NCBI RefSeq assembly: GCF_014805625.2
Contig: NW_023998464.1
Coordinates: forward strand, 4,446,318-4,510,317
Reading direction: 5' to 3'
From: Glossina fuscipes
Taxonomy: Eukaryota > Arthropoda > Insecta > Diptera > Glossinidae
Length of the DNA: 64,000 nucleotides
This document shows, piece by piece, positions 54,161 to 64,000 of this stretch (the stretch's first letter is position 1; each line of letters begins with the position of its first letter). Under the pieces are notes generated by a model. That model saw nothing but the letters and a program-made list of their open reading frames with translations. It searched no databases and was not told the DNA's origin. Both the position numbers and the translations under genes were made by a program.

Positions 54161-54760
54161 GACAATTTTCTTGGAGTTGATCATCGTCGAGACTTATCTA
54201 CCACTTCATTATTTAATGCCTCCTGGAAAATTCGGGGTAACCATAGCTGCTACCACTTTACAAAGGGCCGTAGTCTGTAGTAGGTGGAAGATGGGTCATC
54301 ATATCCTACTTTTGGCAATCTGGACCACCGTCTCATAACTTGTCATTCTATGCTTTGCGCCTTGTTATTCCGTTTTGGCTTTTATCATAATGTACTCAGC
54401 TGACACCAGACTTTCCTTGTGCCCTTCACACATCCAGGAAGGCCATTCAGCACGCTGTCAATTCTCGGCGAAATAATGCTTACGAGGAAGTCGTCACACG
54501 GCACACTCCTAACCATGCCCCAGCCCTTTATCACTTCACGGTAGCATCAGAACTTGAGTAGGTTTGACGGTAAAGAACCGAGTGTGAGAAGAGAAATGTT
54601 TCCTTTTCTCAAGAAAAGGGGTCCCTCTTAGAATCCCAAAGAAAAGTCCGTTCCCAATTTGTACATAGCAAACGTTAAACAATCTTTGCTGAGTAGCTGA
54701 CACTCCGAAAATTCTCATAGTTTCGCTCCCCAATACGTCCAAATGTCCATAATATGAACT
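54161..54760. repeat. Unclassified GC-richer repeat, copy 2
   Basis: Diverged relative of the block at 51.2-51.8 kb in the same orientation. An antisense 68-codon frame at 54536-54742 has no recognised domain. Confidence 0.4.
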
Positions 54761-54954
54761 TCTTAACTGTTAATTATAATCAGATTGTTTGGCCGATTAT
54801 GACAGGATTTTAGATTATTGACAAAAATATTTTAACATATGTTTTGTAGACTTCGCATAGAGTTTCAGCAGCTGCAAGCATGTGTTCGGATCTGTCTCAC
54901 CCAGTTTTAAAATCAATTTACTTTTCCAAGTTGAGAATACGTACAGGTCAGCAA

Positions 54955-54978
54955 TAGATAGATAGATAGATAGATAGT
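54955..54978. repeat. GATA microsatellite
   Basis: ATAGATAGATAGATAGATAG run ending in TTAGATAATAG. Confidence 0.9.
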
Positions 54979-56580
54979 TAGATAATAGGGAAGTTGATTA
55001 ACTTGTAGACGGCAATGCCGGTGTTAGGTGTAAAAACCGAAATAGCGCTGATTAACTTCCGTATCGTTTCTCCAAACAGTTAAACGTGGTTAAATGTGCA
55101 CAATTTTTGAAAACGCATAAGAAGTAATTAATATTTATAATCTCACAATGTGTTGTATAAGAGCAATGCTGGCTGATTTAACGAACATCAGACACCAAAG
55201 AGAAGCAAAAGAAAATCCCCAACATTGCCACAGGTTTGTCACAATTTTCTGAATGTATAATTAAAACTATATAGGAAATGTCAATGATTTTGCATTGAGA
55301 AAAAAAGTAAATAAATTAAAATCAAAAAAAAAATGCCTTTTTTTTTGTTTATTTTAAGACGAACTATTAAACGTCTCTGTCCCTCATGCCAAAACCCATC
55401 AAGTTTTTTTAGTCGCCATCATTGCTATCATCGTCTACCTCAGACACAAGCATTGCTTATGTTATCCTATGTTTTTCAACAATATTGCCGTCATCGCTGA
55501 AATACCTCAATATTCTCGTAAAATCTAAATATTTATTTATTTTTTACAACTTAAAATACTAAAGCTTTGCTATTTAAACAGCAAGCACAAAAAAACCTTT
55601 AGTTAATAAACAAAAAAAAATTAAAAATTTTAAATTTTAACCAGGCCTCATGCGCGCGACCCATACGTAATGCCGAATGATTCATTGATTCATTGTGCAT
55701 TAAGGTTCGATGCTCTTGCTTATTAAACTATATCTTTCCATTCACACGAATGCTGATGGTAATGATGTCGACTTGATTTAATGCACGCAGCATAAAACGT
55801 GTGACTTATGTGAACAAGTTAATTAATGTTTATACAAAACAAATTTTCCCAAAACTCGAGGATCATTCACAATAAATCAAAAAACAAGGATAACTGCAAA
55901 ATAATGCGTTACGTATATATCGAGTGCGAGAAAGAATTACATAAATTTTGACAGGTAACAAGTTCAGACGAACACAATCTATGTCTCATGTCCTTTATTG
56001 ACCCGCATATAAAGTCAGGTAGACTTTGACTTTGATCGGTGCTAATATTAGCTATTGTCTGTCGCAGTTGCTGTAAAGTGGATAAGCGATACTGTGACAA
56101 CTCTTAGAATCGAGTTATTGCGTATTCATAGTACAGAAGGACACAGTTGCAATAGTGCAAAGTGCGACAAAAGATGAATTCGATTCAGAACTCTGCACTG
56201 ACCAAAACGCATATCCCGAATGCTTATTTTTGTTTATTACGTAGCTAACATACATCCATACCTAACATATATCCACCTTTTAGCGCTAAGAGGGAAACTT
56301 ATTTATGGGATATGATTATGGTTACCGGTTGTTAATAATAATGTTTAATTCTTATTTAAATGCATTGGGAAGTTTTTATAGAGAAAACACTTTTTTTCAA
56401 ATTAAACTTGGTTATCGAAATAAGACAGAAATCATGTGCTCTTTAACTCGCTATCCGAAATTTCGCCATCGCAAGGATGACGACAATATTTCGAAAAACG
56501 TCCCATACCATTGCTTCATTTTATGACTACATGTAAGCATACGTTTAAGCAAAAGCTTGCCTTCTAATATTTGCAAATTA
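54979..56580. other. Intergenic DNA
   Basis: No coding exon or RNA gene recognised. Open frames are short and low in complexity. Confidence 0.45.
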
Positions 56581-58015
56581 CGGAGAAGTTTTATGAAAAT
56601 TCGCATCTCGATTATTGCATTTTCCGACGCGTCCTTTGCAATTTGTGGCCGCTATAATCTTTGCTTTGCCAATTTCCTGGCTATAGCCATAAATCGCTAT
56701 TCACCTTTTAGTTTACCTGAAACTCCGTACCATCCAGCAATTTGCATTTGCTTTCACTGCAGACATGAATATCCACGCCAATAAACCATGCCGATGTGTC
56801 AAATCCAACTTACTCATGATTTTTTTAATAAAACCAATATCTTACTGCCTCAATCTCATCGTTCACACATTATGCTCGATTTTTCTGCTGTGAATATTGC
56901 AACCCCGCTATCATATTTCTGTAATATGTTAAACCTACCTATTTCTGCGTCCGTTCCGATCAAGCAAGCCCGCCGTCATGAAGCAAGTGCCCGTCATGTT
57001 TTAAAAAGAGTGTTAAATATTACAAAAATAGGAAAAACAAACTCTTCGAAAAATTTATCTTCACCGGATAAAATCCTCACTGCCTGTTAATCGTTAATGT
57101 TTTTTTAAGTTTGTCAATTCCGAACGAAAAATTTGCATACATCTCTAGCAGGTTTCTTTCAATGGCTTCGAGTCCTCCTGTGATATTGAAAACCGAAATC
57201 TCTTTGCTGAATACTTACGGCAAAATTTTTCAACTGCTGATTCCGATTTAACTGTTAACTATCCGTATCTAATCACTGACTCGGTTTCGATTCCTAACTT
57301 GGTCGTTTGAGAAAACGACGTGTTACATGGATCCGAGGAATCCAATACGTAGTGATGTCATTCCATCATGTACACTCAAATCATGCTCTAATGTGCATGA
57401 AGCCAGGTGGTTTCTCTTTGTGTAATTTCCTTATTCCAAATCAGAAATGTGGAAACAGACGTCACATTGAGAACTATAGAGGCATTGCCAAGTTGATTTT
57501 TTTACCTAAATTATTTGAGCGAATTGTTACTTAGCACCCAGCTTTTGCTATCAAATCTTAGATTTCTCCATTGCTGCGTGGCTTTCGGAAAGGACTATCT
57601 ACTGTCACAAATCTCTTAGAATTCACTTGCCATGTTTTTTAGGCTTTTTCTAGTGGCTCTTGAAGAGATTTCGTTTATTCTGAATGTAGTAAGGAATTTG
57701 ACTTAATTAACCATAACTTATTGATCTACAAGCTCCACTCCTTTCGCACTTAGTGAACTGGATAAGCTCTTGTCTTCATAACAGGTCATTCAGGGTCTGT
57801 TTACTTCGTCACCTCGGCTGAATTTCCCGTAACGTCTGGCGACCCTCAAGGCAGACACTTAAGTACCCTTTTATTTAATCTGTACATTAATGGTCTTCCC
57901 TCGGTGATTAGATCCAGCTTTATCTCAATGACGATGTCAAGTTATTCTCTTCCTTCGCAATCGTATCAGCTTCAAATTAACTTAACTAGTTTGATTAGAT
58001 GGTGCTCGGTAAGTT

Positions 58016-58025
58016 NNNNNNNNNN
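58016..58025. other. Assembly gap (10 N)
   Basis: Gap inside the RT region of LINE copy 2. Compared with copy 1, about 0.6 kb of element is missing at this point. Confidence 0.99.
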
Positions 58026-58506
58026 TTAGTCAATGTAAATACAATTGTGAGCTGTTCAACCCGTTCAAAGGTATTTGCAGACACCTAAATGATGTCTATT
58101 ATTTAATCTCAATATCGGATTCTTTAAATTCCATCAAAACAACTATGCTTAATACGCACGGTTTGTCTATGTCGTGTTTAAATTAACGTGCAATCCTAAC
58201 ATCTCACTATGACTCGAAAATTAGTTGGTGTGTTTTGGCGCTATAGGTTGTCAAGCTTTTGCATTTTTGCAGTGGCTTAGGGATTCACTTGCAATTTGAA
58301 TCTATGCCGGTTGTTAATGTACTTTTGTGCTAGTTGTGTACATGTTTTTTTTTGTTCATTTTTATTTGTTTATACATGAATTTTTTTTTTTCTTTACTTC
58401 TCCTTATATACTTCGTATTTGTTTCTTAATAATAATTAATATCAGTTTTACTTCTAAGAGTGAATTGAATTCGTCTGTTCATTTATTTTAGCTGAGTTTC
58501 ATATGT

Positions 58507-58530
58507 AAGTAAATAAATAAATAAATAAAT
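58507..58530 (+). repeat. LINE 3' tail, (TAAA)n
   Basis: AAGTAAATAAATAAATAAATA run closing LINE copy 2, matching the tail of copy 1. Confidence 0.85.
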
Positions 58531-58531
58531 A

Positions 58532-61500
58532 TCCGGAGCATCGGGATAAAATGGATATGCAAATAAATTAGGAAGCTTATGTCGCAATTTTGGATCAAAT
58601 TGAGAAAATTCATGTATTAGTTTTCCACATATGGGCACGGAGCCATTGGAAATGTATTGCGATCTTATTCAACCAAGCAGATATGAATAACGGTAGCTAT
58701 TCAATGGTATAACCAAGACAATCGATAAATGACACATCACCCAATAGGGTTGAAGGATACTGTTGCAGGTTGACTATTGACGAACTAGAGGTTTTTACTA
58801 TCCCATCTCATCCCTCACTGCATCATCAGTCATTACGCATCTACTATTCTAAGCATTCGTGAACAGTGTTGACATCTGTTTGCCATTTGCTAAATACGAA
58901 CTCGGCCTTTATGTGTTTCTGATAATTCGAAAATTGTTGGTAGATATATATTTTTATGTAATAATATCTATGAAATGTCGTCATAAGCCGTAAACTTTTT
59001 TCCATCTGATGTTCGATCGTCTTTCTTTAAATATGCCACTACGTGCTTTCGTTATGTTAAAAAGAGGAAAAAGGTTTTGATGAAAAGCATTAGGAGGAAT
59101 CACTTAATCTGAGTCAAATATGATTTCTTTCCAAATAAATTTTGACGTTACGAGCTACGAGTTTTCCTCATCGTTCAGCCAATTTTCGAATTCCGTGTTG
59201 AAAAAGGTCTCGTCTTGTAAGGCTGTATTCGTTAGAATCGAAGCATGGTTCGAACAAGCAATAAGTCTTATATATTCGAACCCACGTTAATCGGTAGAAG
59301 TAATATTTGCTGATAATACCGGAGAGGGCTTTAAACATTTCCTAATCGAGTGTTAGTATATGGACCTAGATTTCCTCATGCTGATAACTCACGATATCAT
59401 GACTATATTACGCGCATTTTTTGTCGTAGCCATCCGTCATTGGACTTAGCATTAGCATGGTTTCATCTGATTGGAACTAATTGTAATGCACCACGTGATC
59501 GTTTTAAACGGTCGGACTTTCGAGGACATTCAGTCTTATCGTCGACATTCAGCCTTATGGTCTATCACGGTTATTTAGGGTTGAGATATTGTAACACGTT
59601 CGCTGTTCACCACTTGTAAGGATTTAGCCGCACTATCCTTTGAATCAATCAGCAAAATTCAATATTCCAAATTTCAAACGACCAGCTATTCAAAGTTCCA
59701 CGGTACTATGTTGTACGCGGTTTAATGCGATAAATTTTACCGTTCGGCACTTTCAACTTAACAAGAAGTCTCAGTTTTACTCTATACTGTACTAGTACCA
59801 ATTACAATCTGCCTTACCGAATCAGACCAAGCTAATTCGTACTTTGAATACAATAAAAGGGATATTAGAAGCTTTTATTGGTCAGAGTAAAAAACGAAAT
59901 CGTTGATTACAAATAAAAATAATAATAATAAAACAGAAAAAAAAAATGAACAAGTAATCATCTACGTCAAGTGACTTAGAAGCCGGAGAAATTTGTTGTT
60001 AATCAGCAAATTTTCTGACTACGACTATAGGAAGCACAGGAATTTAGAAAAGTAATAAATGGATACAGCAATGAAATCACTTATAGTGTCTTCAACTATT
60101 TCGGCTTGATACAACCTTTCCAAGTTATCGTAAATCCCTACATGGCACGTTTACTCTGGAATGATGACGTCTACAGAATATTTGTTGATGGAAAACTTTC
60201 AGATGATGGGAACTTTACATTTTTCTTTAAATGATTATTAGGTTGCCAAGTGGCCCTGAATTCTGGTGTACATGAAGAAGAAGGCTACATGTTTTTAGAG
60301 AAAAACATTTGTATAAATATGAAAATACATACAAAGTGGGCGTTAATATGTACACAAAATGCAAAAGTTAAAGAGAGAACATCAATTTTGTATAAATAAA
60401 TATTTCATAAGCATTAAAATATTTTTCATAATAGGTCATCGGCCGTTAATGTATTTGTTTTTTTTATTTTGTTGAAAATAAATCACTCGGACTAGAGCTT
60501 TGAATGTACACACACATACACCGATTGGCCGATTCAGACATTTGTTTTTACGAGATTTCAAACAAATTATTTTGTTTGCGGTAATGAATAATTAAATTAA
60601 AGATATATGTAAATAAAAGCCAGTTAAAAAAAGCTGTTAAGCTAAAAGTTTTTTGGTTGAAGAAAATTTTAAAAATGTTTTGGTCGCACAGAACCGACAA
60701 AGAGAATAAAAGTCGGTGTAGATGTTTCACAACACATTGCATTGCGGATGGAACATTGCTTTTTTCTGGTTGTCATCAACAGAAACTCTACGAAAACAGC
60801 TTTTCTTCCATTCGATCACAGAAATTTGTAAGGCATAAAAAAAATACTTAAAATAGTTAATTAAAAATAACCAAATAAGAAACGTTGAAAAGAAAAATCG
60901 CAAACTGGATTAATTCGACAAATTTTTCGATATCGTCATCGTGTTAGACAGCGTGACAGCTAATCATTCACATCAACCAATGTTCAAATGATTGTGTAAA
61001 TAAATATTAACTAAACTACGGCACTATTATTTACCTCCCAGGGGTATTGCATGAAAGAGGAAAAAAGTAAAATGTACATGAGCTTTAACATAACGCACTC
61101 GAAGCATAACGTACGTGCCTAACGTGCCCAAGATAACAAAGTTAAAGAGCAGACGTTAGTGTGGACACACATGAACAGACAGAGTTTTGAAGTAATAACC
61201 TTAACTACCAGTTCAAAGCAAACAGACAGCACGTACATAAACGAACATGGCTAAGTAAATACCGTCATGTACGATGATCAAAAACAGAGGCAAAGATCTT
61301 ATGGATCCTCGTTGATCGAGAAGCATTCATGTTATTATTCATTTATTATCTATGTATTTTGTAAATAAACTTACAAAGCACGGATTTAAAGTCTGCCGGA
61401 TAATTTAGACCATACGCTCGCCTAGATTGAATATTCTACCGCACTTGAGACTTGAAACCGCGTCCATTGAATTATTAGTCGTTATCCATTGCCTACTCGG

Positions 61501-61545
61501 CTACTGATGCTGCTCATGAGAAAGACACTGAGACATGAGGGTTAA
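58532..61545. other. Intergenic DNA with one possible gene fragment
   Basis: An 89-codon frame at 59350-59619 and the frame at 60031-60234 (listed separately) show no recognised family. The remainder is AT-rich and without visible features. Confidence 0.4.
60031..60234 (+). other. Unassigned 67-codon open frame, possible exon or gene remnant
   Basis: Between stop codons at 60028 and 60232 the frame reads with balanced, protein-like composition, including EAQEFRKVINGY, NPYMARLLWNDDVYRI and VDGKLSDDGNF. No start Met is needed if it is an internal exon. I do not recognise a family. It may be a pseudogene piece or chance. Confidence 0.25.
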
Positions 61546-61549
61546 TTCA

Positions 61550-62145
61550 TTTTGTCAAATCAATTGGGCGAAGGGGTAATCGCTTATGAAAAACATAACT
61601 CAGCTGTTTTTTTTCTAAACAGTTACGTACAAAAACGAAAGCCAACTTTCCGTGACGTGATTACACTTCAGGGATAAAATCCCGAATATACTTAGACATG
61701 TCCGTCCGTTCATCCGTAATAAACATTCTGGTCCACGTCGGCGTCAAACTTGGCAAGTTCTTGTACGCACGTTGCTATTGAAAATTGGCTGAATCGATCG
61801 AAGGACACGTCTAACAGTGCAATCTTACCTGACTACATCTCTGCTTTCTCGAATTTTTGCTCAGTACTCATAAACTACTGTGGACGCATACATTATAACT
61901 TAAAGTGAGTGCATCTCGGTATTTCCAAAAGCAAAGAAGATGTTGTACAACAGTAAAAATCTGTATATTTTATGCGCGATTCATTCGCACTCTTGCAAAA
62001 ATGTGAAAAAATCAGTCGCGCCCAACCAATACTATAAAGATTCAAAATAACGTATGCTTCGATGTTTTCTTTTTGGCATAAATATGGTGGGTGCACAATA
62101 TTCGGTCAGAGCTGAGTGTAGTTTTTTTATTTGTTACTGCCCTGC
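61550..62145 (+). repeat. Dispersed repeat family A, partial copy
   Basis: TTAATTCATTTTGTCAAATC, AGACATGTCCGTCCGTTCATC, TCGATCGAAGGACACG, CTCAGTACTCATAAACTAC and AATATTCGGTCAGAGCTGAG follow the family order to the CAAGTAAG-type end. Confidence 0.65.
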
Positions 62146-62376
62146 AGCCTATAAAGACAGTTACGCAAATAAATATTTAAATGGAGAGAAACATCGCTTT
62201 TTATCTTAAAGTCTATTATCTCTCTACACGTGCACACTCAATTGAAGAAATATTTCGGATGCTTCGGACGTCTTGCGGAATTTGAAATCAAATTATGTTT
62301 TTGCATAAATCTTCGTTTCCAAAATACGTTATTTAGTTTTTGATCACTGCTGCTCGTGCTGCTGTAGTCTCTGCGT

Positions 62377-62398
62377 CATTATTATTATTATTATTATT
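62377..62398. repeat. ATT microsatellite
   Basis: CATTATTATTATTATTATTA run. Confidence 0.85.
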
Positions 62399-62975
62399 TT
62401 CGAAGCTTCCAGAGAGAAATTAGAAGAACGCGAGAGAAACTTTGCTTAACACATTCGACATATCTTTAAACAGTTTCTGTTAAAAGTTACGTACATCTTG
62501 CCCAGCAAACGTATTCAAGTATTATTTGAAATTATTGCAGTAAGTAACACGAACAAAAGCGTATGCGTTGATTGCTTGTTGCATTACGCGTAAAGCACTC
62601 AATGCGTAAACAACGTTTAATCGCAGGGCGAATAAATCTGTGAAGAAAGAAAAAAAAAACAATTAATTACGAAAAAGAGTTATTGAGTGTATGATCTTAC
62701 GGAAGGTTATAAAAAGCAAATAATAATTGGAAAATATCTGTATAAAGACAAAATTGAATTATTATTAAAAAACCTTAAACAATAGGGGCAAATTATTAAA
62801 TTAAAGCAAAAAGTTCAGAAAAAATCTATTTGTCCCACACGTCAAAAAGGAACAAACGGAGCTTAACAAATCAAAAATCGTTTAACTGAATATAAAAAGA
62901 TAATTCTTTTCATTTAAGAAAAGTGATAAAATTATTTAAACCATTTTTTTGCAATAAAAGTAATGAATAATTTAA

Positions 62976-62981
<6 letters not shown>

Positions 62982-63014
<33 letters not shown>
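62982..63014. repeat. GA microsatellite
   Basis: Uninterrupted AG/GA run of about 33 bases. Confidence 0.95.
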
Positions 63015-63017
<3 letters not shown>

Positions 63018-63689
63018 TACATTTAAATTAATGATTAAAAATTTCGGTGCAAGGCGGATTATCGGAAGAATTATGATGCACGCATTTTCTCCTTTCTTCT
63101 TAACTGCTTTTTATCCGTTTTAACGCTTACTTGTACGTTGTACGAGCTCAGAATAAAATTTAATGAAAAATTAATCTTTAATATCTAACAAAAAGTGGAA
63201 AAATGCTACTTGACGTAGTTTACATGGTTTAATAAAATAACATAACACAAGAGAGAATAATTATATTTAAATTCATCCGGATTTTCATTAATGTCAAATG
63301 TCACAAAGAACTTTGAATATTTGTTTGATAAACTGCACAATATGTGTTCACGTTTATCCCTAAATTTCTATGGCGGATACTTGTAATGATTTAGCGGTGA
63401 TTGTGGGAGAATGAGACTAGAATTTAAAAAAAATTCACCATTTTTCACCACCAATAGTATTTAGGATTTGCAATAAGCGTCCTTGCCTCTCGAAGCCAAT
63501 GATCTTCGGTCGAAGCTTCAAAAGTACCTCGGTAATCGCAAAATTATATATAAATTTGTTTTGTTGTGCGGGAGCAAGTGAGAGGATTCAAAACATTGCA
63601 TTCACAAAGAGTTGCATGCAATAAATGTATGACGTTGCATAGTTGCAGAGGCTCAATCCGTTGCTAAACTATTTGCTTGTTTGCCTCGT

Positions 63690-63980
63690 ATACCCTACAC
63701 CATTTGCGGTCCAAGGATATATTAAATTTGTGCGGATTTGTACGCAACGACGTGAGATAGGCCCACGTTCCCGTTATACCGCTCGATTCAAAATCACTTT
63801 CTGAGTCGATTTAACCTTGCACGTTCGGTTGTCCGTCACGCTTCAAGGCACAATTTTTGAGATATTTTGCAGAAATTCGGTACACGAACACGTTGTAGCC
63901 CAAGGATATGCGCCCTTGAAAATAATTCGGATTGGATCAGTTATTTTTATTGCCTGAATTTTCTCTGAAACATTCTAAGC
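63690..63980 (+). repeat. Dispersed repeat family B, at the window edge
   Basis: CACAATTTTTGAGATATTTTG, AAATTCGGTACACG, GCCCAAGGATATGCGC and GAAAATAATTCGGATTGGATC match the copies at 22.8 and 46.1 kb in order. Confidence 0.65.
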
Positions 63981-64000
63981 CAGAAGTAATCAAAAAATAA

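Larger units (their letters stand above)
56590..58531 (+). mobile_element. Jockey/CR1-like LINE copy 2, decayed and gapped
   Basis: Same family as copy 1. 56650-56760 reads CFANFLAIAINR and LPETPYHPAIC, the endonuclease end. 57451-57531 reads RRHIENYRGIAKLIFLPKLFERIVT, the RT finger motif missing from copy 1. 57580-57760 has GLSTVTNLLEFTCHVF and FDLINHNLLIYKL with stops between. 57830-57900 has TSGDPQGRHLSTLLFNLYING. After the 10-N gap (58016-58025) the RT C-terminus resumes (CNCELFNPFKGICRHLNDVYY), so about 0.6 kb is absent. A 3' UTR and a (TAAA)n tail (58507-58530) close it. Many stops: a dead copy. Confidence 0.85.
62146..63660. other. Intergenic DNA with microsatellites
   Basis: ATT repeat at 62377-62398 and GA repeat at 62982-63014. 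No coding exon recognised. Confidence 0.5.

Overview
This window is strongly AT-rich animal nuclear DNA with introns. The protein families (takeout/JHBP, clip-domain serine protease, a 412/mdg1-type LTR retrotransposon, Jockey/CR1-like and R1/LOA-like LINEs, a mariner relic) and the dispersed repeat ending in CAAGTAAGAAA / TTTATACCC point to a higher fly (Diptera: Brachycera, Schizophora). Wording of the dispersed repeats makes tsetse (Glossina) my best guess; a tephritid or muscid is not excluded. Two 10-N runs (11486-11495, 58016-58025) are assembly gaps.

Only two host genes look intact, both on the + strand. The first (870-9273, five exons) encodes a secreted takeout/juvenile-hormone-binding-protein family member of about 284 residues. 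The second (23936-30831, six exons) encodes a secreted clip-domain trypsin-like serine protease of about 654 residues with a long Pro/Thr-rich linker. All splice phases that I assigned join in frame. They look like unrelated single genes, not a pathway cluster.

Between and after them lie transposon remains: an R1/LOA-like LINE tail (9.9-10.6 kb), a Jockey/CR1-like LINE with a 381-codon reverse transcriptase frame (11.5-13.5 kb) and two decayed relatives (16.7-17.5 and 56.6-58.5 kb), a mariner transposase relic (19.5-20.2 kb), and a minus-strand 412/mdg1-type LTR element (31.1-37.1 kb) with broken gag and pol and a truncated 5' LTR. Two short non-coding repeat families are scattered throughout, several copies in inverted orientation.

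The most unusual item is a degraded, apparently intronless copy of the spliceosomal factor gene CWC22 (nucampholin, ncm) at 41.2-42.5 kb. In the house fly a CWC22 paralogue (Mdmd) is the male determiner, so any extra CWC22 copy in a fly deserves a look, although this one is frameshifted and looks dead. The rest of the window, about three quarters of it, is intron or intergenic DNA in which I see only microsatellites, small tandem duplications and decayed repeats. I found no convincing tRNA, rRNA or CRISPR.
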